DNA of 64,000 bases. Origin: Lachnospiraceae bacterium (GTDB lineage Bacteria; Bacillota; Clostridia; Lachnospirales; Lachnospiraceae). Made by a program: the position numbers and the translations under genes. Below the pieces are notes generated by a model that made no database searches, had not been told where the DNA came from, and worked only from the letters and a program-made list of their open reading frames with translations. Shown here piece after piece: positions 8,526 through 17,164 of the stretch (position 1 is its first letter; each line of letters starts with the position of its first letter). The stretch is taken from assembly GCA_022792335.1 (NCBI GenBank), contig JAAWAV010000007.1, positions 1-64,000 on the forward strand, read 5' to 3'.

Positions 8526-9965
8526 ATGACACAGAAAAATGATAAAACTGAAAAAGTGGTGTTATTTGGGAGCGGAGACATAGGGAAGGAAGCATTAGAA
8601 CTAATCGGACGAAAGAATGTGGCCTTTTTTGTAGACAATGCGATTGAAGATGGAAAAATAGTGAAAAAGTGGGACGTGGATGTGTTCTCATTTTTAGAAT
8701 ACAAGAAGGTTTATCCTAGTTATATTACAATTATAACGGCAAATAAAAAGAACGAATGTCAGATTGCAGAGCAACTTTTGAAAAACGGAATAAAAAGATT
8801 TCTTTTCTGGGAAGAAATTGTAGCAATATTTAATGGCGATTGGTCTGACGGTACTAAAATTCAGGATGTTGCTCAAGAAAGACTGATCTGGAGAAAGCAG
8901 ACGCTGCAGGTGATTAAAAGTATAGTGCCGCTAAAGCAGGATAAAGACTCTGAAGTGGAGTTTTATTTGGTGGATTCTTTTGAAATCGTTCATTTTTTGC
9001 CAATCTATGAAGCCTTAAGAAAAGAGGGAGTGAAAGCTCGTTTTGTAGCAGAACCAACGGCGATCCATTCAGCTGGCCGATGGTTTGACTATTGGGAATC
9101 GATTCATAGTTTGCAGGAAAAAGAGATTGAATATTGTACCTTAAGAAATCCGGAAGCTAACATATCCATTACTACGCAGTTTGCGGAAAATTTAAAATAC
9201 TATCATGGATTCAAATGCCAAATGACCTATGGCGTGGCGATCATGAAAGAAAAGGCTTTTCAATTAAAAAAAGAGGTGGTAGAAAAATTTGATTATATTT
9301 TTGTACATGGAAATTTGCAGAAAGAACTGATAGCAAGATGGCTTCCAGGTTTCCGTATTATTGATATGTCATACCCCAGATATTTAAACGACTTTGAGAA
9401 AAATATCGATAAGAGAGAAATCTTAAATGAGCTTGGGATAAAAACAGAGAAACCGGTTGTTGTATACTATCCTACTTGGGATGAATATTCATCAATAGAG
9501 CACTATGAAAAAGAGATCAACAAATTAAGAGAAAGATTCTTCGTGATTTCCAAACCGCATCATTGTATCTGGCGTTTTAAAGAAAAAATGGAAGCATTAC
9601 AAAGGTGTAGCGATTTAGTGTTAGATGGAGCATACGATTTGTATAAAATATCTCAAATTACGGACTGTGCTATTTGTGACGCGAAATCTGGAGTCGTAAT
9701 GGAATTGGCTTTTTTGAATCCTGATATCCATATGCTTTTGATATATTACAATTCTGACAAAACGGATTTTTATGTAGACTTGTCAGAAGTTGCTGTCGGA
9801 GTAGAGACGCCTTCTGCACTAGGCCCTGCAATAGGGATCTTATTGAATGAAGATAAAAAAATTATTTTTAGAAAACGTCTGATCGACAGCATGTATTCGC
9901 CTGATATTCAAGCTGGGGTTGGCAGAGTTACGCAATTAATAAACAAACTTATTTATCAGAATTAA
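8526..9965 (+). CDS. Rossmann-like domain fused to CDP-glycerol glycerophosphotransferase-like enzyme
   Basis: Residues 9-110 repeat the Rossmann-like module (VVLFGSGDIGKEAL, AFFVDN). The remaining ~340 residues resemble TagB/TagF-type CDP-glycerol:polymer glycerophosphotransferases: an initial VDSFEIVHFLPIYEAL, a central FVHGNLQKELI, YYPTWDEYS at about 313, then KPHHCIWRF and a late C-D-A-K-S-G-V-V-M-E-L segment matching the donor-binding D-x-S-S-x-x-x-E-x-x region. The likely role is transfer of glycerol 3-phosphate from CDP-glycerol, which the next gene would supply. No good Shine-Dalgarno precedes the ATG, so the start is moderately sure. The TagF family is membrane-associated through amphipathic surfaces; no transmembrane helix is seen here. 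Confidence 0.7.
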   Translation: MTQKNDKTEKVVLFGSGDIGKEALELIGRKNVAFFVDNAIEDGKIVKKWDVDVFSFLEYKKVYPSYITIITANKKNECQIAEQLLKNGIKRFLFWEEIVAIFNGDWSDGTKIQDVAQERLIWRKQTLQVIKSIVPLKQDKDSEVEFYLVDSFEIVHFLPIYEALRKEGVKARFVAEPTAIHSAGRWFDYWESIHSLQEKEIEYCTLRNPEANISITTQFAENLKYYHGFKCQMTYGVAIMKEKAFQLKKEVVEKFDYIFVHGNLQKELIARWLPGFRIIDMSYPRYLNDFEKNIDKREILNELGIKTEKPVVVYYPTWDEYSSIEHYEKEINKLRERFFVISKPHHCIWRFKEKMEALQRCSDLVLDGAYDLYKISQITDCAICDAKSGVVMELAFLNPDIHMLLIYYNSDKTDFYVDLSEVAVGVETPSALGPAIGILLNEDKKIIFRKRLIDSMYSPDIQAGVGRVTQLINKLIYQN

Positions 9966-9986
9966 TTTTGCCGAAAGGATAAAATT

Positions 9987-10418
9987 ATGATAATTGGATA
10001 TACGGCAGGAGTATTTGATTTATTTCATATAGGGCACTTGAATTTATTAAAAAATGCAAAGGGAATGTGCGACAAGTTAATTGTGGGAGTGACTACGGAT
10101 GATTTGGTTCTGTATAAAGGGAAGAGAGCAATGATCCCTTTTGAAGATCGGTTGGAAATTGTACGTAGTATCAAGTATGTAGATGCTGTGGTACCACAAC
10201 GGGATATGGACAAACTCACGATGTGTGAAAAACTCAAAGCAAATATTTTATTTGTTGGGGATGATTGGTATGACACATCAAAATGGAATGTTTATGAAGA
10301 GAGTTTCCAGAAAAAAAACATTCAGATCGTCTATTTTCCGTATACAAAAGGGATATCTTCAAGTAAAGTTTCGGAGGCGCTGAAAAATACCAGAGGGTGG
10401 GACGATAGTAAAGGATAA
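9987..10418 (+). CDS. tagD: Glycerol-3-phosphate cytidylyltransferase
   Basis: Makes CDP-glycerol from CTP and sn-glycerol 3-phosphate, the donor for poly(glycerol phosphate) or glycerol-phosphate decoration. At 143 residues it has the family's compact size. The nucleotide-binding motif H14-I-G-H17 follows GYTAGVFDLF, R-x-x-x-I-P-F-E-D-R-L-E-I-V is present, and the C-terminal loop TKGISSSK takes the place of the R-T-x-G-I-S-T-T motif. AAAGGA precedes the ATG. Its neighbours include two CDP-glycerol phosphotransferase-like proteins, which supports the assignment. Other members of this small cytidylyltransferase family can use different phosphoalcohols, so the exact substrate is inferred. Confidence 0.85.
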   Translation: MIIGYTAGVFDLFHIGHLNLLKNAKGMCDKLIVGVTTDDLVLYKGKRAMIPFEDRLEIVRSIKYVDAVVPQRDMDKLTMCEKLKANILFVGDDWYDTSKWNVYEESFQKKNIQIVYFPYTKGISSSKVSEALKNTRGWDDSKG

Positions 10419-10428
10419 GTGATTAAAC

Positions 10429-12246
10429 ATGTGTGGAATATGCGGAATATATGGCAATGCAGACATTCGTCAGATGGACCTGAGAATACAGAAAATGTTA
10501 GATTCCATGAGTCATCGTGGACCGGATGCAAAAGGGTATAAAGTACTGAAAGAGGGAAGCATATTCGGACAACGTAGACTTTCCATAATTGATCTTGCTG
10601 TTCGGGCCAACCAGCCGATGGAAAGCCGGCAAGGAAACGTCATCACCTACAATGGCGAAATATACAACTATCTTGAGCTAAAAAAAGAGATAGCATATTC
10701 CTATAAGACTACCTCAGATACGGAAGTTCTTTTGGCAGGAATGGAATCGAAGGGGATCGATTGGACACTGAGTCAAAGTAATGGAATGTTTGCATTTGCA
10801 TATTTTGATAAAAAAACAGATGCAATTTATTTGGCCAGAGATAGGATGGGAATTAAACCACTGTTTTACTATATCGATCATGAAAAAGTTATTTTTGCTT
10901 CGGAGATAAAGGCAATATTGAATAGCGGGCTGGTGGAAGCCGTATTAAATGAAGATGCCATTGACGAATACCTGGGGAATCGATATGTTCGTGCTCCCTA
11001 CACTTTTTTTGTAGGGATATATCAAGTACTTCCAGGACATTATTTAAAAATAAATTCTAACTGTGAGGTTGAGGATATTCAATATTGGGAGTTGCCCTCT
11101 GAATTTAATATGGAAAGGGAATACGATGAGGCAGAAATTGCAGAGGTGTTCTGTGACCATGTACGAAAGGCGATTAAAAGGCGAATGGTCAGCGACGTTC
11201 CGGTTGGAACCTACCTCAGTGGAGGAATCGATTCAAGCCTCATTACAGCAATTGCCTCTGAGTATAGAACGCAATTGCATACTTATATCATAGGATTTCG
11301 GGAATGTAACGAATTTAAGTATGCGAAAATGGTAGCGCAGCGATATGAAACTTGTCATCACGAGATAACCATGGAGATGGAAGATTATTTTGGCATGTTG
11401 GAGGAAGTCATTCAATTTAAGGATGCGCCGCTTGGGGTGCCAAATGAAGTTCCGTTGGCAAAAATGTCAAAAGAATTAAAGAAGAATATCACAGTCGTAC
11501 TATCAGGAGAAGGGGCAGACGAGCTACTGGGAGGATACGGAAGGATTTTTCGCTCTCCATTTGATTATAAGAATTTGGGGATAGATAGGGAAAAATGCTT
11601 TTACGATTATTTGATTGATTTATATGAATATATGCCAAGAAAGATAAGAGATGCCTTTTTAACAACGGATCATCCCCTGAGAGAAAGGTACGACGGTCCG
11701 CTGAAAAAAGAATTTTCTTTCCATGGAAATGAAGAGAATGTGTTTCGATTTTTCCATAAATATCATGTGAAGGGATTACTTCAACGGGTAGATACTACGA
11801 CTATGCTTGCGTCTGTAGAAGCCAGAGTTCCCTTTCTGGATCATACCTTAATCGAATTTGCATATAAAGGGATTCCCTATGATTTAAAGTTAAAATGGAA
11901 GGATGGAAATTGTTTAGAGGAACTGAATGGCTTAGACGCTTCTTTTTACAGCGAGAGAAAGGATACCCCCAAATATTTGCTTAGAAAAGTGTCTTACAAA
12001 TACCTTCCGAAGGAAGTGATTGAAAGGCGAAAAGTAGGGTTTCCTGTACCTCTGGATATGTGGATAGATGCTCTGATGAGAAATGTAAAAGAATTGCTAA
12101 AAGAGGCTTATTGGATAAAACGGGATAAATTGGACGAACTGATATTGTCTTGCAGAGAACAGCCAAGAGCAGGACAGTTACTTTGGATGTTCGTTAATAT
12201 TGAACTTTTTAGAAAAAAATATTTTTTAAAGAGCTGGAAATATTAA
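10429..12246 (+). CDS. asnB: Asparagine synthetase (glutamine-hydrolysing) family amidotransferase
   Basis: Has the two domains of AsnB. The N-terminal glutaminase begins M-C-G-I-C-G-I-Y-G with Cys2 as the catalytic nucleophile after Met removal, and continues with SHRGPDA, GQRRLSIIDL and TYNGEIYNY. The C-terminal ATP-pyrophosphatase domain has YLSGGIDSS at about 261-269 and LSGEGADELLGGYGR. Length (605) is normal. In polysaccharide loci such enzymes often amidate a sugar carboxylate or other carboxylic acid instead of free aspartate. Its place between tagD and a methyltransferase fusion makes a polymer-specific substrate plausible, but sequence alone cannot separate this from ordinary asparagine synthesis. 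Confidence 0.85.
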   Translation: MCGICGIYGNADIRQMDLRIQKMLDSMSHRGPDAKGYKVLKEGSIFGQRRLSIIDLAVRANQPMESRQGNVITYNGEIYNYLELKKEIAYSYKTTSDTEVLLAGMESKGIDWTLSQSNGMFAFAYFDKKTDAIYLARDRMGIKPLFYYIDHEKVIFASEIKAILNSGLVEAVLNEDAIDEYLGNRYVRAPYTFFVGIYQVLPGHYLKINSNCEVEDIQYWELPSEFNMEREYDEAEIAEVFCDHVRKAIKRRMVSDVPVGTYLSGGIDSSLITAIASEYRTQLHTYIIGFRECNEFKYAKMVAQRYETCHHEITMEMEDYFGMLEEVIQFKDAPLGVPNEVPLAKMSKELKKNITVVLSGEGADELLGGYGRIFRSPFDYKNLGIDREKCFYDYLIDLYEYMPRKIRDAFLTTDHPLRERYDGPLKKEFSFHGNEENVFRFFHKYHVKGLLQRVDTTTMLASVEARVPFLDHTLIEFAYKGIPYDLKLKWKDGNCLEELNGLDASFYSERKDTPKYLLRKVSYKYLPKEVIERRKVGFPVPLDMWIDALMRNVKELLKEAYWIKRDKLDELILSCREQPRAGQLLWMFVNIELFRKKYFLKSWKY

Positions 12247-12286
12247 TCGTATGGCATGGATCTGAGAAAAGGTGGAGGTATGATAG

Positions 12287-14107
12287 ATGAAAAAGTATCT
12301 ATTATTTGGTGCTGGCGCATATGCAGAAAGAGCATTCAAACTGTTGGGAAAAGAGAATATAGAAGTGATTTTTGACAATGATCCGGCGAAGTGGGGAACA
12401 GAGATGGAAGGCATTCCCATATATAATCCGGATACCGGAAAAGAGTTTTGGGAATCCTGCCAGGTCATTGTATCCGTTTCACAGAAATATCATCGGGAGA
12501 TTATTGGCCAGTTACAAAACATGGATGTCAGGAATATCAAAACAATTCAAGAGATTCAGATGGAAATCACAAAAAGGAATATAGAAAGCAGAACGGATTA
12601 TATCCGGATATATGAAAGAGCGGTTGCGTGGATAAAAAAGAATACGATAGAAGGGCGGGCCATTCTCTGCAATACGGATAAACGGAAGGGATATCCGGAG
12701 GTAACAGGATATTATATTCCCACATTACTCCGATGGGGATACCGCGACATGGCTCTTTCTTATGCGAAATGGCTTTGCAGTATCCAGAAGGAAGATGGTT
12801 CCTGGTATGATACAGACAATACTGCACCATATGTATTTGACACTGCACAGATATTAAAAGGCTTAGTTGCCATAAGGGGACTTTATCCCCAAGCTGACAG
12901 TTGTATTATAAAAGGCTGCGACTGGATTCTAAATCATATACAAAAGTCAGGCAGACTGATCACACCTACGACGGAGGCATGGGGCGATGAAACAATGTGT
13001 TCAGAGCTGATCCACTTATACTGTCTGTCTCCATTGATACAGGCAGCGGACGCACTGGGCAGACCTCAGTACAGAGAAGCAGCATATAAGGTTTTAGACT
13101 ATTACAAAAACAATCATTATACAGAAATTATGAATTTTGGCCTACTATCCCATTTTTATGCATATGTCATGGAGGGGCTTTTAGATATGGGAGAACGGGA
13201 AATGGTGGCAGAGGCGATGGAAAAAGTTGCCGGACTGCAAAAGAAGAGCGGCGCCGTTCCCGCATACAGGAATGTAGACTGGGTTTGCTCTACGGGGCTT
13301 TTTCAGTTTGCATTGGTATGGTTCCGCCTGGGGGATGTAGAACATGGAAATAAAGCATTTGAGTATGCCTGCAGATTACAAAATGAATCGGGCGGATGGT
13401 ATGGAAGCTATCTGTCAGAAGAAAATTCCACGGAGAATAATGATTACCTCCCTTTTAGCGAGATCAGTTGGGCAGTCAAGTATTTTCTGGATGCATTGTA
13501 TTATAAGAACCTTACGGAATTTAATCTGTGGTCAGATTCCTTTCTGAAAACGGTCGACAGGGAAGATGGAAGGTATAAAATCATTCGCACTGCTGTGGCG
13601 GAAAAAAGTCGTTCAGGGCAAGACAAGATTAAAGTGATGGATGTGGGGTGTGGAAAGGGAAGGTATTTAAAAAATTTACTGGCAGACGAGCCCGGCAACG
13701 CCTACTATGCGGTGGATCTTTCAGAAAAAGTTATGGAGCATATAAAAGAGGAGTCAATATGCAGGAAACAGGGGACCCTGACCTGTATCACATATCCTGA
13801 AGATTATTTTGACGTTATCTATACCTGCGAGGCTTTGGAGCATGCGATTGATATAAAAAGCGCTATAAGAGAGATGGCTCGTGTCACAAAGCCAGGGGGG
13901 AACATAGTAGTTATCGATAAGAATAAGGAAGAGCTGGGCCGCTTGGAGATTGGTGAATGGGAAGTCTGGTTCGATGCAGAAGAGCTGAAAGGTCTTATGC
14001 TGGACTACTGTTCAGAAGTGAAAGTCATAGATACGATTGATTATGAGCAGACAGAGGGAGACTCGTTATTTTTGGCATGGATCGGCACAGTTGATGCGAG
14101 GAAGTAA
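12287..14107 (+). CDS. Three-domain fusion: Rossmann-like, alpha/alpha-toroid, SAM methyltransferase
   Basis: Residues 1-95 are the Rossmann-like module (YLLFGAGAYAERAF, VIFDND). Residues about 100-430 are a helical repeat region resembling alpha/alpha toroids of the terpene-cyclase or glycosidase type, with QW-like motifs QKEDGSW and QNESGGW and repeated helix pairs. No catalytic D-x-D-D is apparent. Residues about 448-606 are a class I methyltransferase: VMDVGCGKGRYLKNLL, YAVDLS, YFDVIYTCEALEHA and MARVTKPGGNIVVID. GGAGG at 12273-12277 supports the ATG. The toroid may hold a glycan or lipid acceptor for methylation. The three-part arrangement is clear in the sequence; its role is inference. 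Confidence 0.7.
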   Translation: MKKYLLFGAGAYAERAFKLLGKENIEVIFDNDPAKWGTEMEGIPIYNPDTGKEFWESCQVIVSVSQKYHREIIGQLQNMDVRNIKTIQEIQMEITKRNIESRTDYIRIYERAVAWIKKNTIEGRAILCNTDKRKGYPEVTGYYIPTLLRWGYRDMALSYAKWLCSIQKEDGSWYDTDNTAPYVFDTAQILKGLVAIRGLYPQADSCIIKGCDWILNHIQKSGRLITPTTEAWGDETMCSELIHLYCLSPLIQAADALGRPQYREAAYKVLDYYKNNHYTEIMNFGLLSHFYAYVMEGLLDMGEREMVAEAMEKVAGLQKKSGAVPAYRNVDWVCSTGLFQFALVWFRLGDVEHGNKAFEYACRLQNESGGWYGSYLSEENSTENNDYLPFSEISWAVKYFLDALYYKNLTEFNLWSDSFLKTVDREDGRYKIIRTAVAEKSRSGQDKIKVMDVGCGKGRYLKNLLADEPGNAYYAVDLSEKVMEHIKEESICRKQGTLTCITYPEDYFDVIYTCEALEHAIDIKSAIREMARVTKPGGNIVVIDKNKEELGRLEIGEWEVWFDAEELKGLMLDYCSEVKVIDTIDYEQTEGDSLFLAWIGTVDARK

Positions 14108-14197
14108 AAGAAAGCGTACAAAGACCGCAGGAGGATTTTTACTTCTCCCGTGTTCCTGATTCTGATTTAAAATCCGGTTCTCTAAGAAAGGATGGCA

Positions 14198-15316
14198 ATG
14201 AAGGTAATTGTAATATTCGGCACGCGGCCCGAGGCAATTAAAATGTGCCCTCTGGTTTTACAACTGAAACAGACAGCGCAGATTGATTGCGTGGTATGCC
14301 TGACAGGACAGCACCGGGAGATGCTGCATCAGGTAATGGATGCTTTTTCTGTCTGCGCAGATTACAATTTGGACATTATGCGGGAAAATCAGACTCTGTC
14401 GTCGATTACTGTAGATATTCTGAATAAACTTGGAAAGGTGCTGGAAACAGAAAAACCAGATTTGATACTGGTACATGGAGATACCACCACGTCTTTTGCG
14501 GCGGCGCTGGCCGGGTTTTATCAGGGAATCTCTGTCGGTCATGTCGAGGCGGGACTGCGGACCTATGATATGAGTTCTCCATATCCGGAAGAGTTTAACC
14601 GGCAGGCGGTTGATTTGGTGACGAAATTGTATTTTGCCCCGACCGAACAGTCGAAATACAATCTGTTAAAAGAGGGAAAGAAAGAAGCCTGCATTTATGT
14701 AACTGGCAATACGGTGATTGACGCGCTTTCTCAGACGGTCAGGGACGATTATCAGAACGAATATCTGGACTGGAGTGAAGATTCCAGACTGGTGTTGCTG
14801 ACGGCGCACAGGCGGGAAAATCTGGGAGAGCCTATGCGACAGATGTTTCGTGCAATCAGAAGAGTGATGGAAGAATACCCGGATGTAAAAGTGATTTATC
14901 CAGTACATAAGAACCCCAAAGTTCGGGAGGTAGCACAGGAGATCCTGGAAGGAACGGATCGCATCCGGCTGATTGAACCTCTGGATGTGGTGGATTTTCA
15001 TAATTTTATGTCCAGAAGTTATCTGATCCTGACGGACAGCGGAGGCGTACAGGAGGAAGCTCCGTCTTTGGGAATACCGGTACTGGTGATGCGGGATACC
15101 ACGGAACGGCCAGAGGGAATTGCAGCGGGAACGCTGCGTCTGGTAGGGACAAAAGAGGAGACGATTTACCAGGAAATGAAACGACTGCTCGAGGACGAAA
15201 CTTTATATCAGAAGATGAGCAAGGCGGTGAATCCTTACGGCGACGGACATGCCTGTGAACGGATTATCCAGGCGATACTCAAGAGTATGGAAAGAAAGGA
15301 GGATATAGAAACGTGA
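14198..15316 (+). CDS. wecB: UDP-N-acetylglucosamine 2-epimerase (non-hydrolysing)
   Basis: Interconverts UDP-GlcNAc and UDP-ManNAc, a precursor of teichoic-acid linkage units and capsules. All family landmarks are present: IFGTRPEAIK at the start, LVHGDTTT, GHVEAGLRT, TAHRRENLGEP, YPVHKNP and DSGGVQEEAPSLG. The length (372) is typical. ATG 14198 is preferred over ATG 14192 because the AAAGG ends directly against the first codon but six bases before the second. The gene is also called mnaA. It marks the point where the locus becomes visibly GC-richer. It ends in a GTGA overlap with the next glycosyltransferase, suggesting coupled translation. Confidence 0.93.
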   Translation: MKVIVIFGTRPEAIKMCPLVLQLKQTAQIDCVVCLTGQHREMLHQVMDAFSVCADYNLDIMRENQTLSSITVDILNKLGKVLETEKPDLILVHGDTTTSFAAALAGFYQGISVGHVEAGLRTYDMSSPYPEEFNRQAVDLVTKLYFAPTEQSKYNLLKEGKKEACIYVTGNTVIDALSQTVRDDYQNEYLDWSEDSRLVLLTAHRRENLGEPMRQMFRAIRRVMEEYPDVKVIYPVHKNPKVREVAQEILEGTDRIRLIEPLDVVDFHNFMSRSYLILTDSGGVQEEAPSLGIPVLVMRDTTERPEGIAAGTLRLVGTKEETIYQEMKRLLEDETLYQKMSKAVNPYGDGHACERIIQAILKSMERKEDIET

Positions 15317-16413
15317 CAAACATATCCATCGTACTTCCAACCTATAACGGAGAGCAGTATTTAAGTCAGGCGATTGACAGCATTCTGGCACAGACCTGCA
15401 CAGATTGGGAACTGATCCTGGTGGACGACTGTTCTGTGGACAGGACTTTGGAGTTGGCTGAGCAGTATGCCGCCTCAGACGAAAGGATCCGTGTGATCCA
15501 CAATACAGAAAATCAAAAACTTCCCAGGTCTTTGAATATTGGATTCTCCGCTGCAAAGGGTAGATACCTCACCTGGACCTCTGATGATAACCGCTATATG
15601 CCGGAAGCATTGGCGACGATGTCGGAATATCTGGATCGCAATCCCACAGTGGCCATGGTTCAGAGCCGCATGGAGTTTATAGATGCAGAAGGGAACAGAA
15701 CAGGATGTTTTGAGGCATACAGCGATGAAACGATGTATTTCCACAACTGCATGGGAGCCTGTTTCCTCTACAGAAGAGAAGCGGCGGATGCAGTCGGAGA
15801 ATACGATACGGATACTTTTTGTGTGGAGGACTATGATTACTGGCTGAGAGTGTTGGAACGATTCGGGAAAGTCGCAACCACTGGACAGGTACTTTACCAA
15901 TACCGGAGGCATGGAGGAAGTTTGTCGGAACAGAAAAAGAAACAGGTCAGGGAGCAGTTGACCAGACTGCGGATTCGCTATGCCGATTCCATTTTTCATG
16001 CTCTGAAAGATCGGCCGAAGGATCTGTGCTGTATGTATTACGAGATGCAAAAGTCAGAATCTATGACGACAGAAATGCTTCAGCGTTTTCAGCGCGCCCT
16101 TCCGGATCTGCAAAGAGAAGTCCCTTTGAGAAAGGACAGAAACTATATTATTTTCGGCGCAGGTATTTATGGAGAGCGGGCGAGGAGAGCGCTTGGTGAG
16201 CAGGCCGCTTTTTTCGCAGACAACGACTGGAAGAAAATAGGAACCTACAAGTTCGGACTGGAGATTCTGTCTTTTCAGGATGCGATTCAATTGACCGGCA
16301 AGTATGGTTTTTTGATTGCGATAGCAGAAGAACGGATTTATGAGATGATGATACAGTTAAGAAAAGCGGGAGTGGAAGAGTACAGCGTTTTTCAAAGACA
16401 TCCTGAAACATAA
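15313..16413 (+). CDS. Family 2 glycosyltransferase with C-terminal Rossmann-like domain
   Basis: GT-A fold glycosyltransferase: ISIVLPTYNGEQYL at the N terminus, ILVDDCSVD, the TSDDNRY metal-site region and VEDYDYWLR with the probable catalytic acid. From about residue 275 the Rossmann-like module appears again (YIIFGAGIYGERAR, AFFADND, IAIAEE). The GTG start overlaps the stop of the epimerase gene by four bases (GTGA), and the AAAGGAGG at 15296-15303 gives a good spacing. It has the same architecture as the protein at 759-1937, but in the GC-richer part of the locus, so the domain occurs on both sides of the composition boundary. Sugar specificity is unknown. Confidence 0.82.
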   Translation: MTNISIVLPTYNGEQYLSQAIDSILAQTCTDWELILVDDCSVDRTLELAEQYAASDERIRVIHNTENQKLPRSLNIGFSAAKGRYLTWTSDDNRYMPEALATMSEYLDRNPTVAMVQSRMEFIDAEGNRTGCFEAYSDETMYFHNCMGACFLYRREAADAVGEYDTDTFCVEDYDYWLRVLERFGKVATTGQVLYQYRRHGGSLSEQKKKQVREQLTRLRIRYADSIFHALKDRPKDLCCMYYEMQKSESMTTEMLQRFQRALPDLQREVPLRKDRNYIIFGAGIYGERARRALGEQAAFFADNDWKKIGTYKFGLEILSFQDAIQLTGKYGFLIAIAEERIYEMMIQLRKAGVEEYSVFQRHPET

Positions 16414-16432
16414 CGAAAGGATCAAAACAACC

Positions 16433-17161
16433 ATGAAGATTCTCATTTTATCAGACATTCACGGGAATCAGGCGGCCTTTCGGGCAGCGCTTGATAGAGC
16501 GAAAAAATACCGGGATATAGAAGGCTGTATTCTGTTGGGAGATCTGATTGATTATGGGATGCATTCCAACGAGGTGATACAGATGGTGCGAGCGCTTCCC
16601 TACCCGATTCTTTGCAATCTGCGGGGAAATCATGAAGATGCAGTGCTCCGGGAGGAATACGGACAGTTTTCCTCAGAGCGGGGCCGGGAGAGCGCCAGGT
16701 ATACCAGAAGCATTCTGAATCAGGATTCCTGGGAATATCTTCGGTGTGAGATGGAAATGGGAGGAAAGAAAGCGTTTGTGGTTGGAGGAAAAAGCTGCCT
16801 TGCAGTTCACGGAAGTTTGGAGGAGGAGTACTGGATCAGTATTCGGGCCGGGCAACCGCTTTCCGAGTACGGCGAATACGATTATGTGTTTTCCGGACAC
16901 TCCCATCTGCCTCATCTGATGGAAGCGTATTACCCTTTTGAGGATGTAAAAAGGAGAAACAAAAAGAAAGCGATTTTCATCAATCCCGGATCCGTGGGAC
17001 AACCGAGAAATTTAAATCCCAGGGCGCAGTTTGTGGTGCTGGATGTGGAACGGGAAGAGGCAGTGTTTGAAAAGGTGGAGTATGAGATTGAGGTCGAGCA
17101 GGCCGCCTATTATGGACAGGTAGATGATTTTTATCGCGAACGACTGAAATGGGGGATTTAA
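16433..17161 (+). CDS. Calcineurin-like metallophosphoesterase (YfcE/ApaH group)
   Basis: Cytoplasmic binuclear-metal phosphoesterase of 242 residues. The five signature blocks are in order: ILSDIHGNQAA (D-x-H), LLGDLIDYG (G-D), LRGNHED (G-N-H-E), a later His region and FSGHSHLPH (G-H-x-H). FINPGSVGQPR closes the domain as in YfcE-like enzymes. The family hydrolyses phosphodiesters or phosphomonoesters, and the substrate is not evident. Its place inside the glycopolymer/phosphonate operon, three nucleotides before the next gene, suggests a nucleotide-sugar, CDP-alcohol or phosphonate-ester intermediate. That is inference only. Confidence 0.8.
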   Translation: MKILILSDIHGNQAAFRAALDRAKKYRDIEGCILLGDLIDYGMHSNEVIQMVRALPYPILCNLRGNHEDAVLREEYGQFSSERGRESARYTRSILNQDSWEYLRCEMEMGGKKAFVVGGKSCLAVHGSLEEEYWISIRAGQPLSEYGEYDYVFSGHSHLPHLMEAYYPFEDVKRRNKKKAIFINPGSVGQPRNLNPRAQFVVLDVEREEAVFEKVEYEIEVEQAAYYGQVDDFYRERLKWGI

Positions 17162-17164
17162 GAC

